Positions 31,644 to 40,221 of a stretch of 64,000 nt of DNA are shown in pieces. Every line of letters starts with the position of its first letter. The stretch's first letter is position 1. Source of the stretch: Erythrobacter sp. HL-111 (lineage in GTDB: Bacteria; Pseudomonadota; Alphaproteobacteria; Sphingomonadales; Sphingomonadaceae). The DNA lies in contig NZ_LT629743.1 of assembly GCF_900105095.1 (NCBI RefSeq), positions 930,001 through 994,000 of the forward strand, read 5' to 3'. The position numbers and the translations under genes were made by a program. Below the pieces are notes generated by a model. It had not been told where the DNA came from. It was given only the letters and a program-made list of their open reading frames with translations, and ran no database searches.

Positions 31644-33221
31644 ATGCCCGAGACGCCCCCCGTCCCCGCTTCCCGTCCGCGCGATTTCTCGCTCGACACG
31701 CTGCTGCGCGCCGCCGCGACCCGGCTGGCCGAGCGCGAGGCTAGCATCGACGGCGCCCAGCGCCTCACCTATGCCCAGCTCGACGCGCGGGTCGAGGCGC
31801 TGGCCCGCTGGCTGGCGGCGAAGGGCATCGCGCCGGGCGACCGGATCGCGCTCCTGCTCACCGACGGGGCGCCCTTCCTCACCGTGCTGCTCGCCTGCGG
31901 GCGGATCGGAGCGATCGCCGTGCTTCTCAACTGGCGGCTCGCCCCGCCGGAGATCGCGTGGATCGCGGGCAATGCCGAGCCCGCCATGACCTTCGTGAAC
32001 CCGCGTTTCGCGCCCCTCCTGGCCGGGGCGGAGGCGGGCGAGGTGATCGAGGTCGACGAACGCCACGATCCGCAGGGCGCGTTCGAGGCGATCGTCACCG
32101 GCAACCATGACCTTGCGACATGGCCGATCCTTGCGCCGGACCTTGCACCTGATCTTCCGCCGGACCGCCCGCTCTACATGATGTACACGAGCGGCACGAC
32201 CGGCCGGCCCAAGGGCTGCCTGCAGGCGGGCAGCGCGGTCGCTGCCTCGGCGATGGGCTTCTGCGTGCGGCGCGGCTTCACCCACGCCGAGCGTCTCCTG
32301 TCGGTCAACCCGCTGTTCCACGTCGTCGGGATGCAGCAGGTCGCCGCCATGCTCGCCTGCGGCGGAACCAGCGTCTTCGCGGGCCGGGACGACGACAGCG
32401 CCGCCATCCTCGACCTCCTCCACCGCGAAGGCTGCACCACCACCAGCGCCTTTCCCCAGATCAGTTTCCCGTGGGCTGCGATGGAGCCGGTGCGGAACGG
32501 CGTCATGCCGCTCACCAGCTACACCGGCGGGTCGGGCATGGGCCGCCCGCAGATGTACGAATTCATCGAGAAGGACTGGGATGCCCGCGTCGTCGGCGGC
32601 TATGGCCAGACCGAAGTGTGCGGCTTTGCCACTTTCATCGACTATCCCGACATGCTCGAACATCCGCGCTCGATCGGCTGGCCGATGCCCCATGTCGAAA
32701 TGACCATCCTCGACCCCGACGGAAACCGCCTCCCCCCCGGCGAGGAAGGCGAAATCTGCCTGCGCGGCCCGTCCGTCATGCTCGGTTACTGGCGCAATCC
32801 GGAAGCGAGCGAGGCCGCGCTCGGTCATGGCTGGCTGCGAACCGGGGATCTCGGCACGATGGACGAGCGGGGGCTCGGCTACCTTCTCGGCCGGGCGAAG
32901 GAGCTGATCAAGACCGGCGGCGAAAACGTCTACCCGGCCGAGGTCGACGCGGTCTTCGCGGAAATGCCCGAAGTCGCCGATGTCGGCTGCTGCGGCGTGC
33001 CGGACAGGCAATGGGGCGAAGCGGTCAAGGCCTTCGTGGTGCTGAAACCCGGCATGGAACTGACCCGCGAGGAAATCGCGCGGCGGTTCAGGGGCAGGAT
33101 CGCGGGCTACAAGCGCCCGCGCTACATCGAATTCGTCGACCGGATCCCGCGCGACCCGCTCGGCAAGCTGCTGCGCCGCGAATTGTCGGCAAGGCCCGTG
33201 AGCGAGGACCAGGCCGCCTGA
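31644..33221 (+). CDS. Acyl-CoA synthetase (AMP-forming, class I adenylating enzyme)
   Basis: A protein of about 525 residues that activates a carboxylic acid as acyl-AMP and then acyl-CoA. Diagnostic motifs: YTSGTTGRPKG (P-loop-like A3), GGYGQTE (A5), GWLRTGDLG (A7), GRAKELIKTGGENVYPAEVD (A8) and PRDPLGKLLRR with the catalytic Lys (A10). The length and the YMMYTSGTTG/NPLFHVVGMQ pattern suggest a fatty-acid or aromatic-acid CoA ligase; the substrate cannot be set. AGGAG abuts ATG 31632, too close for that start, so ATG 31644 is preferred. A palindrome lies just after its stop. Confidence 0.87.
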   Translation: MPETPPVPASRPRDFSLDTLLRAAATRLAEREASIDGAQRLTYAQLDARVEALARWLAAKGIAPGDRIALLLTDGAPFLTVLLACGRIGAIAVLLNWRLAPPEIAWIAGNAEPAMTFVNPRFAPLLAGAEAGEVIEVDERHDPQGAFEAIVTGNHDLATWPILAPDLAPDLPPDRPLYMMYTSGTTGRPKGCLQAGSAVAASAMGFCVRRGFTHAERLLSVNPLFHVVGMQQVAAMLACGGTSVFAGRDDDSAAILDLLHREGCTTTSAFPQISFPWAAMEPVRNGVMPLTSYTGGSGMGRPQMYEFIEKDWDARVVGGYGQTEVCGFATFIDYPDMLEHPRSIGWPMPHVEMTILDPDGNRLPPGEEGEICLRGPSVMLGYWRNPEASEAALGHGWLRTGDLGTMDERGLGYLLGRAKELIKTGGENVYPAEVDAVFAEMPEVADVGCCGVPDRQWGEAVKAFVVLKPGMELTREEIARRFRGRIAGYKRPRYIEFVDRIPRDPLGKLLRRELSARPVSEDQAA

Positions 33222-33229
33222 AACCGGGA

Positions 33230-33261
33230 AAAGTTTACAAAGGTGACACCCTGTAAACTTT
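33230..33261. promoter_or_regulatory. Perfect 10-bp inverted repeat, possible operator
   Basis: AAAGTTTACA (33230-33239) and TGTAAACTTT (33252-33261) are perfect complements across a 12-base core that carries GGTG...CACC. The arms are AT-rich and no T-run follows, so it looks more like a regulator site than a terminator. It stands between two convergent genes (acyl-CoA synthetase and GST). Confidence 0.5.
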
Positions 33262-33509
33262 GCAGTCGGCGCATTCATTCCGCGATTTCAACCGGATACG
33301 GCAATATCCGCCGCGCGGACGAACACGGGGGCGCGGGCGAAACGCGCCGGGCGCGGATCCGAAGCGGATGCGTGACGATGCGAAAGAGCGCGACCGATCC
33401 TAGCCTTTCGGGCGGGTGTAGGAAACGACGCGAAGGCGTATTCGGCCGAGGTCGGGCAGCAGCCGTCGTCCCGGCGCGCCGGCCGACGGGGCGAACCCGG
33501 CTGCCCGGC
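33262..33509. other. Gene-free stretch between acyl-CoA synthetase and GST genes
   Basis: About 250 GC-rich bases between two convergent genes. I see no supported gene, RNA or terminator here. Open frames in this stretch on the minus strand are continuations of frames antisense or shifted relative to the GST gene. Confidence 0.5.
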
Positions 33510-34157
33510 TCAGCCGCTCGTCTCCAGCGCCCTTCGGCCCGCCTCCTCGCGCTCGAACGCGCGCCGGTAGGCGGGGCGCGCCGTGAGGCGTTCGCGGTAG
33601 GCCTTGAGGCTGGCGGGCACGCCCTCGTCCAGCCCGACCGTCTCGGCCAGCACCAGCGCATAGCCGATGCAGATATCGGCCACGGTGAAGCGGTCGGCGC
33701 ACAGGTATTCGCGCTCCTCGAGCCGCTGCTCGACCTTGACGAGGCGCTTGTGGAACCACTTGGCATAGGCGTGGCCCGCCTCTTCGAGGCCGCGCTCCTT
33801 CTCGAACACGGCGAAGCGCATGTAGACCGTCTGCGGGAAGGTGATCGTCGCATCGGCGTGGTAGGTGAAATCGAGATATTCGGCGTAATCCGGCTCGCCC
33901 GGGGCGATGGCGAGCGGAGTCTGCCCGCCCCGCGTGGCAAGGTAATGCGCGATCGCGCAGCTTTCGGTCATCCTCGCACCGCCATCGACCAGCAGCGGCA
34001 CCGTGCCGAGCGGGTTCTGTTCGAGGAATTCGGGCGCCATGTGCCGGGGCGGGAACGGCAGGATCACAAGATCGATGTCCACCCCCGCCTCCTCGGCGGC
34101 CCAGGTGGCGCGAAGCCCGCGCGAACGGGCGCAGGTATAGAGGATCGGCTTGGTCAT
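33510..34157 (-). CDS. Glutathione S-transferase family protein
   Basis: A 215-residue cytosolic GST. The N-terminal thioredoxin-like domain has KPILYTCARSRGLRATWAAEEAG, then the conserved NPLGTVPLLVDGG (cis-Pro) and MTESCAIAHYLA, whose Glu-Ser binds the glutathione gamma-glutamyl group. The C-terminal helical domain has the N-capping/hydrophobic staple FTVADICIGYAL. Position 10-12 (S-R-S/R) could supply the catalytic Ser of the beta-type relatives, but this is uncertain. It is the second gene after the DUF808 gene on the minus strand (9-base gap), perhaps co-transcribed. Substrate unknown. Confidence 0.87.
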   Translation of the reverse strand: MTKPILYTCARSRGLRATWAAEEAGVDIDLVILPFPPRHMAPEFLEQNPLGTVPLLVDGGARMTESCAIAHYLATRGGQTPLAIAPGEPDYAEYLDFTYHADATITFPQTVYMRFAVFEKERGLEEAGHAYAKWFHKRLVKVEQRLEEREYLCADRFTVADICIGYALVLAETVGLDEGVPASLKAYRERLTARPAYRRAFEREEAGRRALETSG

Positions 34158-34166
34158 GGCCTTCTC

Positions 34167-35114
34167 CTAATGCGCTTCGCCGCTGGCGACACCCAGCACT
34201 TTGTGCAGGACGAGCGCGATGACGAAGCCCAGCACCAGCCCGATCACCGCCGAGACCGCGGCATAGCTCGCCCAGCCGAGCACGCCCGAAAGCGCGCCGG
34301 TGGCGCCCTTCACCGCGTATTCGATCCCGTGCGCGAAATCATACAGCAGGTCGAAGCCGACCTCGTGCGTGCCGTGGACGATGATCCCGCCGCCGACCCA
34401 CAGCATGGCGACCGTCCCGATCAGCGACAGCGCGACGAGCAGCCGCGGCATGGACGCGAGCAGGAACCGGCCCAGTCGCCGCGACGCGGTGCCTTCCTGC
34501 CGCGAGAGGTGCAGGCCCGCATCGTCCATCTTCACGATCAGCGCGACCGCGCCATAGACCGCCACGGTCACGACAAGGCCGACCAGCGCCAGCGCCAGCG
34601 CGCGTTCCCACCAGGTCGGCAGGTCGAGCTCGTTGAGGGTGATCGCCATGATCTCGGCCGACAGGATGAGGTCGGTGCGGATCGCGCCTGCGACGCGCTT
34701 CTTCTCGAATTCGGCGGGGTCGCCGATCTCGTCCTCGACGGTCTTGCCGTGCTTGGCCCAGCCGAGCTTTTCCATCACCTTTTCCGCGCCTTCGTAGGAC
34801 AGGAAGGCGCCGCCCAGCATCAGGATCCAGATGATCGCGCCGGGCAGGAATTCGGACAGCAGGATCGCGCCGGGCAGCAGGATGACGAGCTTGTTGAACA
34901 GGCTCCCCTTGGTGATCGACCAGATGATCGGGAGTTCGCGCGCCGGGGAAAGGCCGGTGACGTAGCTCGGCGTCACCGCCGCATCGTCGATCACCACGCC
35001 CGCGGTCTTGGTCCCCGCCTTGCCCGCGGCGACCGAGATATCGTCGACCGAGGCCGCCGCCGCGCGGGCGATCACCGAAACGTCGTCGAGCAGCGCGACG
35101 AGACCTGAAGGCAT
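34167..35114 (-). CDS. DUF808 (YedI-like) inner-membrane protein
   Basis: A 315-residue integral membrane protein of the DUF808 family. The start MPSGLVALLDDVSVIARAAAASVDDI, followed by GVVIDDAAVTPSYV, is the family signature. About five to six membrane spans follow (LVILLPGAILLSEFLPGA, WILMLGGAFLSYEGAEK, ALVGLVVTVAVYGAVALI, LLVALSLIGTVAMLWVGGG, AVSAVIGLVLGFVIALVL). Its function is not known. It diverges from rpsF, with about 210 bases between them. Confidence 0.9.
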   Translation of the reverse strand: MPSGLVALLDDVSVIARAAAASVDDISVAAGKAGTKTAGVVIDDAAVTPSYVTGLSPARELPIIWSITKGSLFNKLVILLPGAILLSEFLPGAIIWILMLGGAFLSYEGAEKVMEKLGWAKHGKTVEDEIGDPAEFEKKRVAGAIRTDLILSAEIMAITLNELDLPTWWERALALALVGLVVTVAVYGAVALIVKMDDAGLHLSRQEGTASRRLGRFLLASMPRLLVALSLIGTVAMLWVGGGIIVHGTHEVGFDLLYDFAHGIEYAVKGATGALSGVLGWASYAAVSAVIGLVLGFVIALVLHKVLGVASGEAH

Positions 35115-35197
35115 GGCGTGTCCTCAATGATTGTCCGCCCGGCCGGGCGCCCGCGTGATGGCCCAGCCGCGGCGGCGAGACAAGCGGACAAGCAGCC

Positions 35198-35225
35198 TTG
35201 CATTCCTGCCCGAAATGGGTATGTG
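35198..35225 (+). promoter_or_regulatory. Candidate promoter of the rpsF-rpsR-rplI operon
   Basis: TTGCAT (35198-35203) and TATGTG (35220-35225) are 16 bases apart, about 100 bases before the rpsF start. Moderate match to the housekeeping sigma consensus. Confidence 0.35.
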
Positions 35226-35325
35226 GCGCGCTTCGCTGCAATCGCGGCGGAACGAAGAAAGCCGGAGGGGCCCCGTCATCCGGACGGATCAGCCAGCGAT
35301 CGGCATGGAAGTGAAAGGAAAAGGC

Positions 35326-35691
35326 ATGGCTCTTTACGAGCATGTGTTCCTCGCGCGGCAGGACCTCTCCCAGGCCCAGGTCGATGCGCTGGCGGCCACG
35401 GCGACCGAAATCGTCGAAGCGAACAACGGCAAGGTCACCAAGACCGAAACCTGGGGTCTCAAGTCCCTCGCCTACAGGATCGAGCGCAACCGCAAGGCGC
35501 ATTTCGTGATGCTCAACATCGACGCGCCCGGCAGCGTGGTCGCCGAGCTCGAGCGTCAGACCCGCATCAACGAAGACATCATCCGCTACATGACCATCCG
35601 CGTCGACGCGCACGAGGAAGGCCCGTCCGTGATGATGCGCAAGAACGAGCGCGAGCGCAAGCGCCGCTCCGACAGGGAGGATCGTGACTGA
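35326..35691 (+). CDS. rpsF: 30S ribosomal protein S6
   Basis: A 121-residue S6, a component of the 30S platform that binds with S18. [52 protein letters not shown] and [13 protein letters not shown] are canonical. The ATG at 35326 follows AAAGGAAAA. In E. coli the C-terminus ends in glutamates that RimK extends; here the tail is basic-acidic and ends in ...SDREDRD, with a terminal Asp. A rimK gene lies 3 kb downstream. The stop shares a base with the rpsR start (TGATG), so the two are coupled. Confidence 0.97.
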   Translation: MALYEHVFLARQDLSQAQVDALAATATEIVEANNGKVTKTETWGLKSLAYRIERNRKAHFVMLNIDAPGSVVAELERQTRINEDIIRYMTIRVDAHEEGPSVMMRKNERERKRRSDREDRD

Positions 35692-35915
35692 TGGCACGCC
35701 CGTTTTTCCGCCGCCGCAAGTCCTGCCCCTTCTCCGGCAAGGACGCCCCCCGGATCGATTACAAGGACGTGCGCCTCCTCCAGGGCTTCATGTCCGAGCG
35801 GGGCAAGATCGTGCCCAGCCGCATCACCGCCGTTTCGGCCAAGAAGCAGCGTGAACTCGCCAAGGCGATCAAGCGCGCGCGCCACATCGGCCTCCTTCCC
35901 TACATCGTGAAGTAA
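35691..35915 (+). CDS. rpsR: 30S ribosomal protein S18
   Basis: A 74-residue S18. [62 protein letters not shown] and [10 protein letters not shown] are family-defining. The single Cys in SCPFSG remains from the zinc-type pattern. One-base overlap with rpsF and 12 bases to rplI show a single operon. Confidence 0.97.
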   Translation: MARPFFRRRKSCPFSGKDAPRIDYKDVRLLQGFMSERGKIVPSRITAVSAKKQRELAKAIKRARHIGLLPYIVK

Positions 35916-35927
35916 GAGGAGCGACAC

Positions 35928-36602
35928 ATGGATATCATTCTCCTCGAACGCATCGAGAAGCTCGGCTCGATCGGCGACATCGTCACCGTGAAGGACGGCT
36001 ACGCGCGCAATTTCCTGCTCCCCCAGAAGAAGGCGCTGCGCGCAAACGAGGCCAACAAGAAGGTCTTCGAAGCGAACCGCGAACGCCTCGAGAAGGAAAA
36101 CGCCGAACGCCGTGCCGAAGCCGAAAAGCAGGGCGAGAAGGTCGCCGGGGCCGAGGTCGTGCTGATCCGCGCCGCGTCGAACGCCGGCCAGCTCTACGGT
36201 TCGGTCAATGTCCGCGACATGGTCGCCGGGCTTGCCGCGCAGGGCCACGAGATCGACAAGAAGCAGGTCATCATGGGCGCCCCGATCAAGTCGATCGGGA
36301 TGCACGAAGTGACCGTCGCGCTCCACCCGGAAGTTCACGTCACGGTCAAGGCCAACGTCGCCCGCTCGGACAACGAGGCCGAACTGCAGTCGCAGGGCGT
36401 CGACGTGCTCGCCCAGCTGTTCGAGGAAGAGCAGCGCGAGATCGAGGAACAGGCCGAGGCGAACCGCATCGACCCGAATCTCGAACCGGGCGAAATCCCG
36501 TCCGAACTGCTCGAGGACGGGATCGACACCCCCGAGGGCATGAGCGTGACCGAGGCCAAGATCGAAGCGACCGCTCCCGAAACCGGGCGCGACGAGCAGT
36601 AA
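35928..36602 (+). CDS. rplI: 50S ribosomal protein L9, with acidic C-terminal extension
   Basis: A 224-residue L9 that binds 23S rRNA near the L1 stalk. The N-domain [32 protein letters not shown] is canonical, followed by the long connecting helix and the C-domain [20 protein letters not shown] ... [14 protein letters not shown]. Past about residue 150 comes a low-complexity acidic tail ([25 protein letters not shown]) that E. coli L9 (149 residues) lacks; similar tails occur in sphingomonads. A strong terminator follows. Confidence 0.97.
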   Translation: MDIILLERIEKLGSIGDIVTVKDGYARNFLLPQKKALRANEANKKVFEANRERLEKENAERRAEAEKQGEKVAGAEVVLIRAASNAGQLYGSVNVRDMVAGLAAQGHEIDKKQVIMGAPIKSIGMHEVTVALHPEVHVTVKANVARSDNEAELQSQGVDVLAQLFEEEQREIEEQAEANRIDPNLEPGEIPSELLEDGIDTPEGMSVTEAKIEATAPETGRDEQ

Positions 36603-36632
36603 GCCTCCCCGCTTCACCACTTCACCAGGACG

Positions 36633-36667
36633 GGCGCGGAGGTCACACGGCCTCCGCGCCCTTCTTG
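36633..36667 (+). terminator. Rho-independent terminator of rpsF-rpsR-rplI
   Basis: GGCGCGGAGG (36634-36643) pairs perfectly with CCTCCGCGCC (36652-36661) over an 8-base loop and is followed by TTCTTG. Confidence 0.8.
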
Positions 36668-36726
36668 CAAGAGGACCCCCTTCGCCTCCCCCGATCTTTC
36701 ACAATCCAGCTTTAGGCTTCCCGCCC

Positions 36727-38175
36727 ATGACCCCGATCCCCAGCATCCTCGAACAGTTGCAGCAGCATTATTCCGATGCGGTGAAGACCCTGCGCGAGGA
36801 CGTGATCGCCTTCGGGCGCAGCGGGGCGATCCCGCCGATGCGCAAGCGGCAGGACGGCAGCTATGCCTATCCCGAACTTACCCTGCGGTATTCGGGCCGG
36901 GATTCGAGCGGGGCCGAGGCCGACGACCGCACCCGCGCCTTCGGGCGGCTGGAGATGGCGGGGACCTACACCACCACGATCACCCGCCCGGACCTGTTCG
37001 CGCCCTATCTCAAGGAACAGCTCGAACTCATCGCGGCCGAATACGAGATCACCGTGACCGTGGGCCGGTCGCGGCAGGAGATTCCCTTCGCCTATGTCCT
37101 TGATGGCGAGGCGGGCGCGGCCATGGTCGGGATCGCCCCGCAGGAGATCGCGGAATACTTCCCCTCGACCGACCTCGCCCTGATCGGCGACGAGCTCGCC
37201 GACGGGATCGAGTTCGACGAGAACCGCGACATGCCGCTCTCGCTGTTCGATGCGCTGCGGACCGATTACTCGCTCGCCCGCCTTGCCCATTACACCGGGA
37301 CGCGGGTCGAGGATTTCCAGGACTTCATCCTGTTCACGAACTATCACCGCTATGTCGATGAATTCGTGAACTGGGGCGCGAAGCAGATCGGGCATGACGG
37401 CTACACCGCGCTGACCGGTGCGGGGGGCCTGCACATCACCGATCCGGCCGACAACGCGCAGGCGCAGCTCAACGACACCGCCTGGCGCCGCCACCAGATG
37501 CCGGCCTATCACCTGATGCGCGAGGACCGGCTCGGCATCACGCTGGTCAATATCGGCGTCGGCCCGTCCAATGCGAAGACGATCTGCGACCACCTCGCGG
37601 TGCTGCGCCCTCACGCCTGGCTGATGATCGGCCATTGCGGCGGGCTTCGTTCGAGCCAGAAGATCGGCGACTTCGTCCTCGCCCACGCCTACCTGCGCGA
37701 CGATCACGTGCTCGACGACGTGCTGCCGCCCGAAATCCCGATCCCGCCGATCGCCGAAGTGCAGCAGGCGCTGGCCGGGGCAGCGGAGGAAGTCTCCGGC
37801 GTCCAGGGCGCGAACCTGAAACAGCGCATGCGCACCGGGACGGTCGTCACCACCGATGATCGCAACTGGGAACTGCGCTATTCCTCCTCAGCCTTCCGCT
37901 TCTCGCAGAGCCGCGCCATCGCGATCGAGATGGAAAGCGCGACCATCGCCACGCAGGGCTACCGCTTCCGCGTGCCCTACGGGACGCTGCTGTGCGTTTC
38001 GGACAAGCCGCTCCATGGCGAGATCAAGCTGCCGGGACAGGCGAACAAGTTCTACGAGGAGGCGATCGCCGCGCACCTCCAGATCGGGCTCGAGACCTGC
38101 AAGCGCCTGCGCGACGAAGGCGACCGGCTGCATTCGCGCAAGCTGAGGGCGTTCAACGAGCCGCCGTTCCGCTAG
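36727..38175 (+). CDS. amn: AMP nucleosidase
   Basis: A 482-residue enzyme that splits AMP to adenine and ribose-5-phosphate, adjusting adenylate pools. The N-terminal regulatory domain (SDAVKTLREDVIAFGRSG, YPELTLRYSG, TTTITRPDLFAPYL) precedes the nucleoside-phosphorylase-like catalytic domain (INIGVGPSNAKTICDHLAVLRPH in the form LVNIGVGPSNAK, MIGHCGGLRSSQKIGDFVLA, AIEMESATIATQGYRFRVPYG, CVSDKPLHGEIKLPG). Glu and Asp in EMESA and SDKPLHG belong to the base-binding site. The length matches E. coli Amn (484). Standalone gene; convergent with the YbjN-like gene. Confidence 0.95.
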   Translation: MTPIPSILEQLQQHYSDAVKTLREDVIAFGRSGAIPPMRKRQDGSYAYPELTLRYSGRDSSGAEADDRTRAFGRLEMAGTYTTTITRPDLFAPYLKEQLELIAAEYEITVTVGRSRQEIPFAYVLDGEAGAAMVGIAPQEIAEYFPSTDLALIGDELADGIEFDENRDMPLSLFDALRTDYSLARLAHYTGTRVEDFQDFILFTNYHRYVDEFVNWGAKQIGHDGYTALTGAGGLHITDPADNAQAQLNDTAWRRHQMPAYHLMREDRLGITLVNIGVGPSNAKTICDHLAVLRPHAWLMIGHCGGLRSSQKIGDFVLAHAYLRDDHVLDDVLPPEIPIPPIAEVQQALAGAAEEVSGVQGANLKQRMRTGTVVTTDDRNWELRYSSSAFRFSQSRAIAIEMESATIATQGYRFRVPYGTLLCVSDKPLHGEIKLPGQANKFYEEAIAAHLQIGLETCKRLRDEGDRLHSRKLRAFNEPPFR

Positions 38176-38201
38176 GCGACGGCGGACCGGGCGCCGCGGC
38201 G

Positions 38202-38762
38202 TCAATCGCCCCTGTCGCCCTCGTCCGTAGCCCCCTCGCCCGCGTCCCCGGCCTCGCTCTCTTCGGCAAAGACGATGGCGGCGACCTCTTCGACCGTCCG
38301 TTCGAAGTTCTCGACCGCATCGACGAAGGGGGTTTCGGGGATGCCGCCGCGCGTCAGGATGTCCCATTTGATCCATGGGTCGCCTTCGTCGTCGAGCCAC
38401 ACGCTCGCGAAACGGAACCGGCGCGCAATCGCCAGGGACGCCGCCGGATCCCAGGCCTCCTCCCGGTCGAAGCCCGCGCGCAGCTGGAGCGAGCCGCAGT
38501 CCTCGCGCGTCTCCTCGTCGCAATCGTAGAAGAAGAGCTGCATGAAATAGCCGTCCGGGCGCCGGAAACCGATCAGCGGGTCGCCGTACTCGTCCTTGCC
38601 CAGATCGGGGTCGTATCCCGCGTTGAGCAGCGCAAGGACGAGGTCGCCCGGCTCGGCGGCGGAAACGGTGCGCGGCGGGGCCTCCTGCGCGGCCAGCGGA
38701 GCGGCGGCGCCGGCCAGCAGGAACGCGGCGGCGAAGGCGAGGAGGGCGAGCAGGGCGCGCAT
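38202..38762 (-). CDS. YbjN domain-containing exported protein
   Basis: A 186-residue protein with a signal peptide ([26 protein letters not shown]) and a YbjN-like fold after it: LVLALLNAGYDPDLGKDEYGDPLIGF, FMQLFFYDCDEE, CGSLQLRAGFD, RRFRFASVWLDDEGDPWIKWDI. The tail is acidic (EESEAGDAGEGATDEGD). Its ATG overlaps the rimK stop by one base (TGATG). In E. coli, ybjN also follows rimK. The function of YbjN domains is unsettled; here it acts in the periplasm. Confidence 0.85.
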   Translation of the reverse strand: MRALLALLAFAAAFLLAGAAAPLAAQEAPPRTVSAAEPGDLVLALLNAGYDPDLGKDEYGDPLIGFRRPDGYFMQLFFYDCDEETREDCGSLQLRAGFDREEAWDPAASLAIARRFRFASVWLDDEGDPWIKWDILTRGGIPETPFVDAVENFERTVEEVAAIVFAEESEAGDAGEGATDEGDRGD

Positions 38763-39667
38763 CACCCCTGCCCCCGCGTCTTGGTCCGCCCGGTCTTGGC
38801 GTTCGCCTCGATGAAGCCGATGATCTGGCCCGCCACGTCCTTGCCCGTCGCGCTTTCGATCCCTTCGAGGCCGGGGGAGGAATTGACCTCCATGATGACC
38901 GGCCCGTGATTGCTCCGCAGCATATCCACCCCGCACACGTTCAGCCCCATGCGCTTGGCCGCGCGCACCGCGGTCGAGCGTTCCTCGGGCGTGATCTTGA
39001 TGACGTCCGCGCTGCCCCCGCGGTGGAGGTTCGAGCGGAAATCGTCGGGAGCGCCGGTGCGCTTCATCGCCGCGACCACCTTGCCGCCGACCACCAGCGC
39101 GCGGATGTCGGTGCCGCCGGCTTCCTTGATGAATTCCTGCACGAGGATGTTGACGTTCGCCCCCCGGAAGGCCTCGATCACCGACTTGGCGCTCGACATC
39201 GTCTCGGCCAGCACGACGCCGATCCCTTGCGTCCCCTCGAGCAGCTTGATCACCACCGGCGGCCCCTTCACCGCCCTGATGATCTCCTCGGCCTTCTTGG
39301 GATCATTGGCATAGGCGGTGAGCGGCAGGCCGAGTCCGTACTTGGCGAGGATCTGGAGTGAGCGCAGCTTGTCGCGGCTGCGGCCGATCGCGACGCTTTC
39401 GTTGAGGGGCCAGCAGCCGCGCATCTCGAACTGGCGCAGTATCGCAAGGCCGTAATTGGTGATCGAGGCCCCGATGCGCGGGATCACCGCGTCGTATCCG
39501 GTCATCGGCTGGCCTTCGTAATAGACCTCGGGCCGGTGGCTCGCGATGTGGACGGTGCAGCGGGTGGTGTTGAGGATGTCGAGCTCGTGCCCGCGCTGTT
39601 CCGCCGCCTCTTTCAACCGCCTGTGCGAATAGAGGTTCGGATTGCGGGCCAGCATCGCGATTTTCAT
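38762..39667 (-). CDS. rimK: RimK, ATP-grasp alpha-L-glutamate ligase
   Basis: A 301-residue ATP-grasp ligase that in E. coli adds glutamates to the C-terminus of ribosomal protein S6. [98 protein letters not shown] and [15 protein letters not shown] are its defining motifs, including the Mg/ATP-binding Glu-Asn. Length matches E. coli (300). It is in a rimB - rimK - ybjN minus-strand run near rpsF. In Pseudomonas, RimK is stimulated by c-di-GMP and controlled by RimB. Confidence 0.95.
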   Translation of the reverse strand: MKIAMLARNPNLYSHRRLKEAAEQRGHELDILNTTRCTVHIASHRPEVYYEGQPMTGYDAVIPRIGASITNYGLAILRQFEMRGCWPLNESVAIGRSRDKLRSLQILAKYGLGLPLTAYANDPKKAEEIIRAVKGPPVVIKLLEGTQGIGVVLAETMSSAKSVIEAFRGANVNILVQEFIKEAGGTDIRALVVGGKVVAAMKRTGAPDDFRSNLHRGGSADVIKITPEERSTAVRAAKRMGLNVCGVDMLRSNHGPVIMEVNSSPGLEGIESATGKDVAGQIIGFIEANAKTGRTKTRGQG

Positions 39668-39743
39668 GGGGAGGAAACCTCGTGGGGGGTTCGGATGGGA
39701 TCGGATCGGACAGGGGCGAATCGGGCGGGCGGAATCGGGGGGC

Positions 39744-40211
39744 TCAGGGCCGGTGCCCCTTCACCGCCTCCATGCCCGCACTTTGCAGCCATGAATATCC
39801 GCTATCGACGACAAAGCGGCGACGCAGCGAGGATCGGCCCACCAGCATCGGAAATCGCATGTCCGACCGGTCCGCGAGGCTGATCTCGGCGCGGAACTCG
39901 ACCTCGCCGATCCGCAGCGGCGTCTTGATGACATAGCGCCGCTGGGTCTCCCCGTTGGAGCTGGTGACGCCGCGAATATCGACGTGGATCGCCTCGCATT
40001 GGTGGCGCACGCCGTCCCAGTCGACCGCGAAGCGCACGAATTTCTCGCCTCCGCGGGCGAATTCCTCGATCACGTGGCCGTGGAGCGAGGAGGTGCGCGC
40101 GCCGGTGTCGATCTTGGCCGGGATGCGCGACAGGCCGAGCTCGGGCAGGTCGACCAGTTCGCGCCAGCCGACGACGGGCAGGATGCGGGGAGGCCTGGAC
40201 GGGGGATTCAT
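39744..40211 (-). CDS. rimB: RimB-like retropepsin-fold protease (Zn_protease family)
   Basis: A 155-residue protein of the family that includes P. fluorescens RimB, which acts on glutamated S6. The aspartic-protease-like motif [14 protein letters not shown] is at about residues 32-45, followed by [60 protein letters not shown]. It is the gene before rimK. The usual third member RimA (an EAL phosphodiesterase) is not adjacent. Confidence 0.88.
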   Translation of the reverse strand: MNPPSRPPRILPVVGWRELVDLPELGLSRIPAKIDTGARTSSLHGHVIEEFARGGEKFVRFAVDWDGVRHQCEAIHVDIRGVTSSNGETQRRYVIKTPLRIGEVEFRAEISLADRSDMRFPMLVGRSSLRRRFVVDSGYSWLQSAGMEAVKGHRP

Positions 40212-40221
40212 TGAAGCGAAT

